Source: Zymoseptoria tritici IPO323 | Taxonomy: Eukaryota; Ascomycota; Dothideomycetes; Mycosphaerellales; Mycosphaerellaceae | Assembly: GCF_000219625.1 (NCBI RefSeq) | Contig: NC_018200.1 | Location: forward strand, 485,848-549,847 | DNA: 64,000 nt | Direction of reading: 5' to 3' | Shown here: positions 23,501-34,723 of the stretch, piece after piece | Layout of the letters: each line of letters starts with the position of its first letter | Position numbering within the stretch: position 1 is the stretch's first letter | Program-made: the position numbers and the translations under genes | Notes under the pieces: model-generated | Databases searched by the model: none | Seen by the model: the letters and a program-made list of their open reading frames with translations, nothing else | What the model was told of the DNA's origin: nothing

Positions 23501-24150
23501 CTTCTCACCCTCCGCCAACCCGACTCGCAGCTCGTCTACACCTCGCGAAGGGTCTGAACTCGATCGCTAAGCGCCAGCTTACTTTTTGTGTTCCGACATG
23601 ATGCCCGTGGCGAGACGTTGGTCCCGGGAGCATACTTGTCGAAGTAGACTGGATGTGGCATTGTCACTAAAGTTCGGCGCCGATGCTGCTAGATGATGCG
23701 GTGGTGGAGGAGTTGGTTTGGGAGGGGAAGGAGATTCATGGTGTTCCGCTAAGTGGATCGGCTGCCTGATCGTGGTGGGTAAAAGGGAGATTGGGATCGC
23801 GGGTGCGGAGAATATAGAACAATTCAGCAGCGGTGTGGTAGAAAGTGTGTGATTCGAGAGAGGTGTCTATGGCTGTGATTCCAAGGATGCGTTCTGGTGA
23901 GGCCGGCCAGTATATCTAGGACAGCAATCCAGCGGGATATCCACCCTCTCGACGAGTCACTTCCGATGAGCTCGGAAGTCATGACTGCCGTACTCTTGGT
24001 ATCCCACTCTTTTCTATCTGACCCCGTATCTCGTATCTCCTATTTCATCTCTCCTATACAATATTGCGATCTCCATCCGTTGCTCCAAGCAAAGTTTACT
24101 GTCGACCTCCTAGACCAAACACATCGACGATTTCTCTGTCCTACGGGAGA
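20600..24150. other. No recognised gene; decayed normal-GC sequence
   Basis: There are short ORFs on both strands without motifs I can identify, including 22802-23266 minus (154 aa, with an isolated CLICD pair) and 23077-23601 plus. About 22200-22560 is richer in TpA and CpG (CTAGCTAGTACATCGCCGG-like) and looks like a small RIP-affected fragment. No RNA gene or tandem array is seen. Confidence 0.4.
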
Positions 24151-24155
24151 TTGCC

Positions 24156-25296
24156 ATGCCGGCCAATCCTCGAGCAGATGACCATGTCGTTCGCGGTGAT
24201 CTACTGCAGATTGAGTTTCCGCATAGTCAGGGAGAGTTGCAACTCCGTCAAGCTCCACCGAGCGAGCCGAAAAATGCTACGGGTTTCACAGTCTCCGGAG
24301 TCAAAGGCAAAGGATTGCGCTGGGAGATGGAGGATAAAGTCTACTTTACGAATCCTCAACGCCGGGCGGGAATGTACGACGGATACAGGAACATTTCAGC
24401 GAGGACGATGTTCGAGCCTTTCACTGTACGTCGTCTTGGATTCAAAACCATACAGTAAGATGTCAAGCAGCGGACTGAGTTATGGTAATACCTCCGTATC
24501 AGCTGTCCAAGATATGTCACATTGCCGCCTCGTTCGCGTCCGAAAAGAAGATGGCCAGGTGATCGATGCTATTGACCTTGGTATCCTCTATCGGGACTTG
24601 CGGTGGAAAGTAGGCGAGGGAGAAAGGACAACCAGAGTCGCAGCCGCATTAAAGCTCTGCGATCGCTCTATCGCAGAACTCGTTAGTAAATTTAGCGGTG
24701 CATGGCCGAAAGGAAATCGTAGCGGGACCGCAGTTGAAGACCCGTGTCTGTTCTCCGGACGACTGCCACTCGTAAACTTCTACTCGTTAGGCACAGTCTT
24801 AATCGACGGTACTACGTTACTGTTCACTAGTAGGGGTTACAGTATCGTGTTCAGTCTACACTTGGAGGATGTAAGGGACAATGCTGAAGATGATGTTGAA
24901 GATGCACGTGTACTACTCAATCTCGGATCTAACGGACGCTTAGTTTCTCAGCTTGTTGATCTCAGTTTGTTGAAGAATCTTCACCACGAAAACTTAGGCA
25001 ACATTCCTCCAGCGAAGTCTTCCCAGCCGTTGCTCGGGAAAGCAACGATATCGCAATCGTCGGCATTACACTGTCATCATCCCACCCTTAAGCCAGCAAC
25101 ACTCTGGACCCGCTCCGCTATAACTATACTACCACGACGAGCAGTGCGAACAAAAGAGAATCCTCGTTGCATGAACCCGTATGCGTCATCCCTACGAAAC
25201 CGTCGAATCGTTAATGCGCACCCGCACACATCTCTCGCTGCAACTTGCCCTTTACAACCTCTGCGAGTCCCGCATTCCTACAGAGAATTAGCATAG
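24156..25296 (+). CDS. Hypothetical gene in two overlapping frames, probably broken
   Basis: Frame one (24156-24458, 100 aa) reads plausibly from MPANPRADDHVV to MFEPF. A second, longer frame takes over from about 24470 and stays open to 25296; the open stretch as a whole begins at 24064 and is 410 aa, the longest in the window. A GTACGT donor at 24426 and an AG at 24501 look like an intron, but splicing them does not join the two frames, so a frameshift or unseen intron is needed. The second part (CRLVRVRKEDGQVIDAIDLGILYRDLRWKVGEGERTTRVAAALKLC) looks protein-like and is followed by an acidic stretch near 24890. I recognise no domain. Base composition is like the neighbours. Confidence 0.35.
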
Positions 25297-25299
25297 CTT

Positions 25300-26735
25300 C
25301 CAAGTGGGACGGAGGAAGAACGTACTTATCGTCGGCTATCTGCCCGTTAAAGTAGTCATCAGGCAACGACCCGCAGCTCTCGAACGATCACACGCGCGCG
25401 ACCGCAGCCTCAAAGAGTCGAACATATAGAAGTGGCGACGGCGCAACGTACGCAGCAAGAGTACGCAGCATTAGTGCAAGAGCTAGAGCAGAAGCTAGAG
25501 CAAGAGCATGTCAATGGTAGTGAGATTCGTCGCCGCGACGTCCAGACTTCAGACATGGATATGGAGGCAGACTGGGCGCGAAGGAAGCTACTACATTGCT
25601 AGCAGCGATGGTAGAGGTTATGAGACGGAGTTATGGGAAGAAATAAGGCACCATTCGCCACAACGATATCGTGCTCTCGATAGTGAATGTATAAAGAGTT
25701 TCCTGGCCTCTGATTGTTAATACAATTTCCTCCCAGCCTCCAACACGCAAGACACTGAGGCAAAAGGTACAAGCTGCTCACAGCCGATGGATCCAACTAA
25801 TACGATGAATTGGAGCTATTAAAACACCTCATTCTGCCCGCTGGTCTTGACAATATTAACTGTCGAAGCGGTGTTGGAAGTGGAAGCATTGTCGAATCTC
25901 GAGATCCTGAACGGACGTTACCTTGTTGTCCTGTCGCAGCCACTGCCGTTACTTGGACCTACTGTTGAAGTGACTGTAAAAGAGCTTCTGCGATCATTGG
26001 GACAAGATTAAAGCCGAATGTCGATGTAGAACGACCTAGAAGGTCTTTGCACGCGGGTAGTACTGCAACACATTCGTGCACTTACGACTTGAGCACTTCG
26101 ATGTCTCTTATTCTACGTGCCCGAGTCGCCTCCAAAGCGTCTTGAAGTTCGAAGTGCAAAAAGACTTTTGCCTTCTCACAACCGCCGGCATGGTAACAGT
26201 TCGATTCTGATGGATCTTAACAGCATACTCACAGGCTGCCTTCAGCGCCTGGTACCTGCCCTGAGGACGTTCGGCCGCGCTGTAACAAACTGACGGATAT
26301 CTCCTCGCCAGCGGCGCTCACCACTATCGCGGCCATCCTTCCACCTGCCGCAATATGGCCCTCCTTCGATTCCCGCAGAACCGTTTTGGCCCGCCGCAGC
26401 AACGCTACAGCCTAGCCTAGCACAATTGTAGGACTGGAGTGAAGCACAGCACGCATATCTTTGACATAAGAAGTTGGCGATGGCAGTGGCAGAAGGTGCA
26501 CATCTTCGTACTTAGGAAATGCGTACCGAGGGAACAGAAGACTCCTCCATGGCCCAAGATACCTGTCATAGCCTTGCACACGACGGTCATCGTCAATGAG
26601 GTCGGTCTTTCTTACGAAATACATCGGCTGCCAAGAGGAAGAATTGCTCGCATACGAGGCCACGGCGTGATGCAGTCGATAGATTAATCTGCGAAGTATT
26701 CCAGACATCTAAACGACAATCGGGCTCGGCTTCGG
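25300..26735. other. No recognised gene
   Basis: Only ORFs under 100 aa occur, mutually overlapping (26412-26708 minus and 26439-26687 plus are antisense pairs). Near 25440-25510 a run of GCAAGAG/GAGCA words is mildly repetitive. Nothing else is seen. Confidence 0.45.
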
Positions 26736-27315
26736 CGCTTAGTAATTGTAATGCCTCTTAACTCTTAGCTTCCTAGCATAAGCTGCATCTTAGTTAACTA
26801 CAGGCACGACTATAGTAGCTACCGGAGCTCTCCTAGCGAGAACTTAGCTAATCTATAGCTATGCATTTAGGGAGAGTAACTCCTTAAGACTATTCGTAAA
26901 GGTAGCTCGAAGAAGTCTACTAATAAGGAGAGCTGCGGTATTAGAGTAGTAGGAATATCTAGATACGTACTTAATTCGGGCGCTTACTCTCCCTAAGTCT
27001 TCTTCTACTCTATTTAAATCTTTAACCTATCTATCGGATTCTATATCTCGACATTATTGCTACTAAAATCTTAACTAAGGAGATACCTAGATATCGCATC
27101 CGATTAGATCGTCTCGTTTATGCTATTAAGTCTAGAGTTACTATTAACGCCGGCGAGGGACTCCTCCTTACGTAACTTTTGCACCTAGCGTATAGGCTGT
27201 ATATAGCGTTATCTAGGCGAAGTTTTGCAAACCTCCTACTCCTATAAGGCATTGCCGAGAGTAGCAGCGCTAACATAGGGGAGGCATATAGAGAGCTGTA
27301 GAAAGCTCTAATGTT
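26736..27315. mobile_element. RIP-mutated fragment of an unidentified repeat
   Basis: Composition changes abruptly from neighbouring normal-GC DNA to TpA-rich, CpA/TpG-poor sequence (CTTAGCTAATCTATAGC-like), the same signature as the Copia element. All frames carry TAG/TAA. It must derive from a repeated sequence if RIP made it, but I could not place a domain or terminal repeats. The minus-strand ORF at 27118-28071 runs from unique sequence into this fragment. Confidence 0.55.
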
Positions 27316-28071
27316 GTATTGTGTACCAATCGCAAGGCGAGGAGCCGAGGGAATGCGGCTGGAGGTGGTGTGGGACATGATTTGAGCTGGTTGACCCCAG
27401 TCCAGCATTGCGTTTGGAATCCGTTTGTGGTTGAGACGCTCGGCGTGTGGCTGCTCTAGAGGTCGTAGTCTCGGCCGGATCAAGTTTCGTGGAAGGATCA
27501 CCGGCCCTCCAGCCTCCCGCCTTATGGGAGAAGAGACTTGTACCTTGTGAATAGTCCATACATCTGGGGGCATATGGACGGCGAACCATAATTGATCGGC
27601 ATGTGCCAACGGACGATCCGTGTAGCTGGCCACCCCAAACACCATCAAGTATGCGTAGCTGACAGTATCTGGATCGATCTTCGGTTGCTGAGTGTCTAGC
27701 ACGAGGTTGCTCAGCAGATGTGGTATGGCCGGCCTAGTCTCCAACTCAGCAATTGTCTTATGCACCTCTTCTCTGGTCTGGACCGTCTGGTCAGGCTCAC
27801 ACATTTTCCTCCGGGAATTTTCGATGAGGTAGGGGTGATGATCTGGGAACCAAATCTGACATGCTTCAGAAACACGGCCAGATGTGCGGCCAGGCGACCA
27901 GTGCATGATGCGGCGATTCACGATTGGGATGGACGGTGTAGGCGCTGTGGTCGCTGGCCGATGGAGGTGGAGGGTGTCGATGCGACAAGTGGTCCGATCG
28001 GAGCGACGTCTAGAGAGAGTGGATGAAGAAGGAGGAGGAGAGAGAGAAGACATGATCTTTCTCCTCCTCAT
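27310..28071 (-). CDS. Hypothetical protein ORF, C-terminus replaced by repeat DNA
   Basis: A minus-strand ORF of 317 codons starts at 28071. The first part is Ser/Pro/Arg-rich. The middle (REEVHKTIAELETRPAIPHLL and SYAYLMVFGVASYTDRPLAHADQLWFAVHMPPDVWTIHKV) has the hydrophobic/charged alternation of a real domain. From about 27310 the frame enters the RIP-mutated fragment, so the last 60 or so residues are probably foreign. I do not recognise the family. An antisense frame (27718-28026 plus) overlaps but is shorter and lower in complexity. Confidence 0.35.
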
Positions 28072-29610
28072 AAGGGCGGACGCAGCAGCTCGGACGCATT
28101 GGACTGAGACATTGAAACTGGTGTGTGCGCCTTAGTATGGTCGGGACTTCTTGCACACTCCTCGTCTTGATGTTGTCAAGTCTTGTCAAGTATTGAGTCG
28201 TCATCGGGTGTATGAGAGTGTTGAGAGTGCAATGGGATGCGGAAGATCTCTTGTCGACGACGCGAGACCCGATGACTATAACCACCACAAGCATCATCTA
28301 GAGGAAAAACACCCACTATCCGAAACCGAGTCCCAGGAGCAAGACCAACGACACCAGAGTGAGTCGACGGCTTGGGCGCTGCATTTGGTCAGAGGACGAA
28401 AGTCGTCGATGATCGTGGCTTGGATCCGCGACGTTGGTGGAGAACGGAGCCAGACTGTCGTAGACTCAGGGCAGAAAGATTCGGGCCAAGGACATGGAGA
28501 AATCGTGTTGCTCTGTATGCGGACGCATGTGAGATCTCACATCACACCACAGACTCTGGAAAATCTCTTCCACCAGAATGTGGTACTCCGAGAAGCGGGC
28601 AGCAGAATCAAGATCGCATAGGAGGCTTCTTGGATGAAAAGGAAGGAGGCCTTAACGTAGAAGCACATTACATATATGAACCACTCTCGGCAGCTTCATC
28701 TTAGTGTTAAGCTTGGGCAAGGAGAACAAAGCGCACACATCGGCAAACGCACGGCTGGCGGAGGAGCCCCGTGTAAGGGCGCCTTGCCTTTCAGATTCAT
28801 CTGTGCAGTCGCCGGTCGGTGCTGGCTGAAGGACCGGGTCTCGAGAAATCGCAATGCCCGACTTCAATGACATTCTGGCACGATGAAACTATCGGCCACT
28901 TATTACCGCAACAACCTCGAAGGATCCGGAAGGCTCGCCTGCTTCCTTCCCATCCGCGACACCTATACGAACCTTAATGAGATGGATCTCTAGGAGCGAC
29001 AGAGTACGACACTGAATGATCTGCTCAACCTGTCTTCCTCGATTATGTGTACATGTCCCAGCCTCTGCCATTAGGGTCCAGCTGAAAATGGTATTGCGGT
29101 AGTCTCGGTTGATTAAAAGGGACGTTGTGATTTGTACGAGGAGGTGGTGGTGACGACCGCCGCCGGCGCCGTTGACCTGTGGACTTAATGACACTCGCTG
29201 GTAGTGGTGATGTCCGATGAAGATTTTCGGCGCGGCCTTTCTCCTTCCCCTTCTTTCTCACACTCTCGCCCGGTCGTCCGACCTAGTCTTCGACTTGTCT
29301 CGACTTGTCTCCACTGTCCCGTTCCCTTTAGGCATCTCGGTATTCTTCTTCATTCTGTCTTCCTCTGGTTTGGACAACCGCTTCCTACAGCTGCCGTGGG
29401 AAGCCGTCAATAGCAAACCACTGCCTCCATCCACCTTTCCTGTCCGTCCATTGCGCTCTCCTCGCATCTCCACGGGTCGACGCAGAATCCAAGAAGCGGT
29501 CGGCGCCGACTTCCTTAATGCCTCCACCACCAGCCGAGACTTTCGCCGCCTCGACGACACTCCTAGTCGACGACACTCGGACTCAACGACACTCGCACTC
29601 GACGACACTG
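28072..29610. other. No recognised gene
   Basis: It contains a 156-aa plus-strand ORF (28151-28621, rich in His, Gln and Asp) and several shorter ones, none with a motif I recognise. Opposed ORFs at 29217-29774 and 29258-29719 are artefacts of a simple repeat at their shared end. Confidence 0.4.
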
Positions 29611-29621
29611 GGTCGCAAGGG

Positions 29622-29686
29622 CAAGAGGAAGAGGAAGAGGAAGAGGAAGAGGAAGAGGAAGAGGAAGAGCAAGAGCAAGAGCAAGA
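29622..29686 (+). repeat. GAGGAA/GAGCAA hexanucleotide microsatellite
   Basis: About ten GAGGAA-type hexamers grade into GAGCAA hexamers. The repeat gives poly-Glu, Lys-Arg or Ser-rich ORFs depending on frame, so those ORFs should not be read as genes by themselves. Confidence 0.9.
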
Positions 29687-29692
29687 AACTCG

Positions 29693-30010
29693 TCGCCGAG
29701 CACCCAATACCTCGTGCACTGGGAAGGATACCCGCGATCAGTCGCCTTCCGACCGCCACCATGCTGGGTGCTAGACGAGACTCGTCACGCAGGACAAATT
29801 CTCGTTGTCTGCAACCTGAAAGGCTGCACTTCACTGTGTCGGAGGTCTGTGGTATGCGCTTGCACACCCTGCTCTCACAAGTCGCTTGGGCCGTGTGTAA
29901 TTATCGCTGCACCTACGCCGGTTAACTATTGGAGCAACGCTGGGCTGCTTCCGTACGTGGTCATTGTTCTGGAGGTGGATTCTGGTATGTCTGATTATAG
30001 ATATGGCTGA
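29693..30010 (+). pseudogene. Possible chromodomain fragment
   Basis: In the frame of 29708 the sequence reads TQYLVHWEGYPRS followed after a short loop by CWVLDETR. A chromodomain core has the pattern Y-L-V-[KH]-W-x-G-Y-P ... [ST]-W-x-x-x-x, and this fits the central strand and part of the C-terminal helix. The N-terminal strand would fall in the microsatellite just upstream and is absent. The rest of the ORF (to 30010) has no motif I recognise. Chromodomains occur both in host chromatin proteins and in integrases of some retrotransposons, so the source is open. Confidence 0.35.
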
Positions 30011-30745
30011 GTCGTCGGATGAGGTGCGCTCGAGTCGCCCTCGAATACCGACACCAACAGTTCAAGAAATTCTGACTCTGCGTTGGTCAACTGCTTCACA
30101 CCGGATATAGCATTCATCTCGGTGAACATTGGAGCCCGACCGACTTTCTGTTCAAGAGTATCGAGCTCCAAGCACAAGAAGCTGCAGCACCCTCGTATAC
30201 CAGCACCGCCAAACTACGATTCATCAATCTCCTCCCTCCCTCTCCCACTGCCGTCTCCGCCACCGCCTCACCGATTAACATCACGTACGATCGCCCGCAG
30301 ATATCACATCGCCATGTCTATTAAGCCGCGATGGGTTTCTTGCCTGAACGACTGCGACAATGCGGAGGGGGAACTCTCCCCGACGGCGTTCTGGACAGCG
30401 GAAGAAGAAGAGCCGCGGCTGTGGTCATGGAGAAGCATATGTGGTCTTGGAATCGGTCTGGTACCAGAGGAGCCGCTTAACCCTGCGGAGAACATAGTGT
30501 CTTTGCCGGAAGTGACTTTGCTCATCACAGTCTTTAACGGGCGCTTCTCCTGCTTCGTGCAGTTATGGCACTGCACTACCCTCATCAGTTGGCGTGAGCC
30601 AGATGCTACGGGCATGTAATTGTCATTCGCCGCTTTCGGCTCGATTCTCCCATCTTCACCGTCCGGCACAAACATCACATCCACGTCAACCCATCTCCGC
30701 GGAAGTACTCGAAAGGTCTGCTGGATGGAGGAACAATGGTCTGTC
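30011..30745. other. No recognised gene
   Basis: A 178-aa plus ORF (30083-30619) overlaps a 126-aa minus ORF (30304-30684). Neither has a motif I can name. A 30-bp block (CGAAAGGTCTGCTGGATGG) at about 30709 is repeated at 30845, bracketing the duplicated ORF start. Confidence 0.4.
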
Positions 30746-30767
30746 TTAGCACATGAGCTGAATCAAA

Positions 30768-30992
30768 ATGGCGACGAACAAAAAGACGACGGAGTGGGTT
30801 GGGAAGCGCCATGGACTTAATGGACCAGGACCTGCTAAACTCCCCGAAAGGTCTGCTGGATGGCCGAACAATGGTCTGCCTACGGCGGTTACGCAGTGTC
30901 GAGGCCATCAGCGGTGGTCGATCCAAGGTTCGTCATGGCCGCACCGCCAACAGATGGAGGTGAAGCAATGCACTGGAGACCAAGATGGGTAA
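30768..30992 (+). CDS. 74-aa ORF sharing its N-terminus with the ORF at 15593
   Basis: MATNKKTTEWVGKRHGLNGPGPAKLPE matches the N-terminus at 15593 apart from fewer TNKK repeats and a few substitutions. The DNA match covers 30750-30844. It is followed by a repeat of CGAAAGGTCTGCTGGATGG, after which similarity stops. The conserved frame suggests the duplicated piece was once the start of a gene. Family unknown. Confidence 0.3.
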   Translation: MATNKKTTEWVGKRHGLNGPGPAKLPERSAGWPNNGLPTAVTQCRGHQRWSIQGSSWPHRQQMEVKQCTGDQDG

Positions 30993-31716
30993 TGGATGGC
31001 AGTAGCGTTCTGCCAGGCGATATGTGTTGCAATTCCTGCTCTTGGCCGCCCGACTCTGTTTACTCAACTTTGAGAAGGGAGTGACTTTGCGCTTCCAATG
31101 AAGCTCCAGGTACATTGCTGGAAACGGCAATGCCATCGCACGGGACTCGACAGGGTGGCGTTCGAGCCTTCGGTGGTGTATCTTCTCATCTCATTCCTTG
31201 CCTTCTCCGTCATTCGCCTTCTTTAGAGCACTTTCCTCTAACATCACTTTGCTTCACCCTTTCGACTGATTCGACCTTCAGTCTTGCCTGGCTGATCGCA
31301 CGACACCTCCCCACTACGAGACCTTCCTTCCACCGCCAATGATGGCAATCGGTCTTTGGGCCTCTTCAACGGACAAACCTTTAACGAGAAAACGATCTCG
31401 CTGGATACCCATCAGCCGAATGTGGGTAAGCCGAGCAAGGTCAAAGACAAACTCGCCAAGTTGACCTCCTGGTATGGATTCCATTAGAGCCGACTGCGAA
31501 ATCTTTCGGCGGACATGCCTGATCTTTTGAGAAAGGCACGGCGGTAAGGCCGGTCTTCAGGAAAGTGAGCCTGACTTCCACACGCCCACGCAACGGACAT
31601 CCAGTTTAAACCACCTGCATCTTCTTGCCTTCCTGGATCTCACTTCACTTCCTCATTTCACCGACTCTCAGTCCCTCACCAACACCTCAGCGGGTACGCT
31701 CAGCACAGCAATCCAC

Positions 31717-32205
31717 ATGCAGTCGTCACAGCAGGACAAGATCAGTTGTTTGAAGGCACGAGTCGGTGTCCTGGAGGAAGTAATCGAGCAAATGAAGGCT
31801 CGCATTGTTGATCTACAGAAACGAGGCCACAACATGAGTATCGTCGAAACATCCCGGCATTTGGAGGTCTCACCCAGAACCTCGAACAATCTGCTAACAC
31901 GTTCTTTGCGGCAGCCTTTCGGCTTCTCTCGCAACGGCAATCTGCCATCTTCCTCCACTGGACAGCAACATAACCAATCCTCCGACACCGTACAAGGCGG
32001 CATGACGTCGCACGACCAATCCTCCTACACGGTACAAGACGACTCCACCTCGCATGACCAATCTTCCGACACAGTCCAAGGCCACTGCACCTTGCATGAC
32101 CAATCCTCCGACACAACACAAGGCGACTCCACTTTGCATGAGCGCTCTCTCTTCGTCCACACCTCCTTAGGTCCATGGCTCTATGCGCGGGTGGTCCAGA
32201 GTTAA
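31717..32205 (+). CDS. 162-aa ORF: coiled coil plus four 15-residue repeats
   Basis: The first 40 residues form a likely coiled coil (ISCLKARVGVLEEVIEQMKARIVDLQK). A Ser/Thr-rich linker leads to four tandem 15-residue repeats with consensus DQSSDTVQGDSTLH, encoded by 45-bp DNA repeats at about 31973-32143. The repeat keeps the frame, and two antisense ORFs over the same bases are shadows. The ORF ends soon after the repeats at 32205. No known family is recognised; such repeats are common in fungal adhesin-like or low-complexity proteins, but there is no signal peptide here. Confidence 0.4.
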   Translation: MQSSQQDKISCLKARVGVLEEVIEQMKARIVDLQKRGHNMSIVETSRHLEVSPRTSNNLLTRSLRQPFGFSRNGNLPSSSTGQQHNQSSDTVQGGMTSHDQSSYTVQDDSTSHDQSSDTVQGHCTLHDQSSDTTQGDSTLHERSLFVHTSLGPWLYARVVQS

Positions 32206-34416
32206 CACATGCTGCTAGCGGATGGGAGGAGCAGCAGTCCGCTTCGTGAGAACTGAAGCTTAACATAATGCAGCCGAACCGGAAGAGTGCAGAAATGGGC
32301 AGTTGGGCGGGAGCATCTAGCCTGCTACACGAACATGGCTTTCTGAACGGAACGAAACAGAATTAGTTGGCAGTTTGCAGTCAACGTCGGAATATGGGTT
32401 GTACGTCACCTGGGCAGTGGACGTTTATAACCAATATCTGCGACTTTAAGCTTCCTGCCCGGTGACAAATGTGTCTCGTTACTACATCACAGCTGTGCCT
32501 TTTGTCTAAGCACCTGACAGTGAGCTGCACTGGAATGATCTCACCTTCTTGGTCGTCGTTGACAACTTGTCGGACAGAAGCGCTGGCATCTCTTATACAG
32601 CGGATGAATTCTTGTCTACCTCCAACGACTCCGCCTACAAGATGTTCTTCTCCGTCTTCAACAAGTTTGGCTGCGTCAAAGCACCGCATTGGAGAAGCAC
32701 CACGACCTGGAGGTGGAAATCGCTCTGCCGCTGGATACCTTTGCCCTTGCCGTTGGTTGGTATCTCGATCTCCGCCGCCGCAATGCGAATGGAATCAATC
32801 AAGAACCTCAGCATCCTCAAGCATAACGCAACAGTACCAGCACCGATTCCCGCAGGACCAATGTCGACCTCAGCATCCTCGGCGATACTGCCAAGTCAGT
32901 ACGTACTATCAGCCAGTGTCAAGCATACGCCTCGGAGAGTCTTCGGGAGACAATGATCAAGGGACGGGGCGCATGTCTTTCCGGAGTGGTGTGGATCGTG
33001 AAAATGCCGTGGAGGTCAGCCGTCTAGTCGTTTGTGCTGCAGCGTGTTCCCAGTGACCCGTCAACCGGTCGTGCTCGTTCACCACCTCCTGTATCGCCCA
33101 GGCCGTAGATATAGGAATCGCCAACAAAGTAGCATTCCCCAGCTGCAATTGACCACAGACCCGGCCCGAAACAGCTCATTCCCACTGCTTGCCGCGGTAG
33201 CACCCCAGAGGTAATGCTCGATGCATTGGGCCACATTGACCGGATGTACCACGCCAACCACTTCCACCTCGCTCAGCACTCTCCCTCTCGCATCTTCCAG
33301 CGGCTCACCACAGATCCGTGATCAATGATTCTGTGCACGCCGCGTACGCTTTGAGATAGCTGTGGTCTCAACACCGATAGCCACCTCGTCACCGCCGCCC
33401 GTTTCTCCGCAGCCTCCGCATACTCCGGATCCGCCGTACTGAGCTGCCGTGCGCAACTTTCAGCTTGTTACTTCTCGAACTCCTGCTTCCTCTTGGCCTC
33501 TCTCTCTTACGCCCTCTCTCCCGTTCTCTCGCTCTCTCGCTCTCGCTCTCCCCCTCTCTCTTGTCTTCCACATCCTGCAAACACGTGTCTCAGCCGACTG
33601 CTCGCGTGGACGTGTCTGTGGTCGGGCGCTTGGCATTGCATTCCTCGAGTGGCCGACTTCTGTTCCTCCTGTCATGTCCATCGCGGAGTCCGAAGCGGTT
33701 GTCATCACAATCGTGATGATTTTATCAGTCGCTGCTCTGGCTGCTTTCTAGGAGTGTGCTCGGGGGTGGAATATCGCTCATCGTAGCTCGCAGGCGGTTT
33801 GAAGAGATGTCGCCAAATGCGCAAAAGATGGGCAAGTCGCCGGTGGAACGAGTGAAGATTGCGATCATGGCGCAGAGGTCCCAGAGAATTCGAGTCCTGG
33901 CGGAAGTCATGATCGCTTTTGTAGCAGCGCAAGTGTCGCGGAAGGTGTGGTGCTTGAAAGACTCGCTTGCTACCAGTGCTGCTATGGGCAGCGTGGCTGG
34001 GAATGGGCTGAATGGTGCCTATTTGATCACACAATTCATTGCCGAGCACTCGGCTCCGTGCAGCAGGGCGGTCGCCTTTGACTCTGGCTCCTGATTCAGC
34101 TCATCGTTCCCGTGCATTTGACTCGTTGTTGCTTCGCGCGGGAATGAGGCTGACCTTGCAACGTAAGCTCAGCGTGCACAGGTGTTCCACAGTCGCTGCG
34201 TCCATGCGTAGAGCGCCCAGTGCTGACCTGAATTAGAGGTCCTCTTCGTCGAGCTCAGCGTGGCGTACTTGCTACTTGAGATCGGGTGTGGATCGTACAG
34301 AGGCCTCGCACCAACAGGCTGCAGCAGGTCTTGGTTCTGCCGAGGGTAGTGATTGACGGTATAGGCCTTTTTTTCCTCCGCACAGTCGCGGCAGGTCCAT
34401 CGACCTTGCGACATAC
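32206..34416. other. No recognised gene; decayed sequence
   Basis: Overlapping ORFs occur on both strands (32469-33056 plus, 33705-34049 minus, 33756-34094 plus). A CT-rich run near 33500-33575 (CTCTCTCGCTCT) generates low-complexity ORFs. The plus frame 33756-34094 (EEMSPNAQKMGKSPVERVKIAIMAQRSQRIRVLAEVMIAFVAAQ) is the most protein-like but has no motif I recognise. Confidence 0.35.
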
Positions 34417-34723
34417 GCCGACCGTCGTAGTACCAGGCTTCAGGTTGTAGACAAGACACCCCGCCAGTACAGGATCGTCGCTGAGATTGACCAAATGAGG
34501 CATCGGCGTCGTCAGGCTCACGAATCCCTCCTCGATGCTGATCCCGAACTCCTCTAAAGCAGCCTCTCGTTCTTTGTGGATCTTCTCCGTTGTGCTGAGT
34601 TTCTCCTCCCAAGTCTGGTTAAGATCGGTGTACAGATTCTCGGACTGCGCGAGCTGCTCAGCAATCTCCGCCTTCGAGACCTTCTCGATCGTTCCGTCGG
34701 CTTGGCTTCTATCGGTGAGAGAC
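34417..34723 (-). pseudogene. Kinesin-3 (Unc-104/KIF1 type) fragment: coiled coil and start of FHA domain
   Basis: About 100 codons are open on the minus strand and read SKAEIAEQLAQSENLYTDLNQTWEEKLSTTEKIHKEREAALEEFGISIEEGF, then SLTTPMPHLVNLSDDPVLAGCLVYNLKPGTTTVG. This is the neck coiled coil and first strands of the FHA domain of fungal kinesin-3 motors, which carry vesicles along microtubules; PHLVNLSDDP and the LKPGTTTVG run are family hallmarks. The motor domain is not found upstream and the FHA domain stops mid-way: the continuing sequence no longer matches what I expect of the family. It is an isolated piece, not a gene. Confidence 0.8.

Noticed and set aside
24426..24502. Intron joining the frames of the hypothetical gene at 24156
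   Set aside because: GTACGT...AG looks right, but the splice phase leads to an early stop instead of the long downstream frame.
29217..29925. Three long ORFs with poly-Glu, poly-Ser and Lys-Arg runs
   Set aside because: All three are produced by the GAGGAA microsatellite read in different frames and strands.
33389..33786. Several Arg/Glu-rich and Leu/Ser-rich ORFs
   Set aside because: They come from a CT-rich simple repeat; opposite strands give complementary low-complexity proteins.
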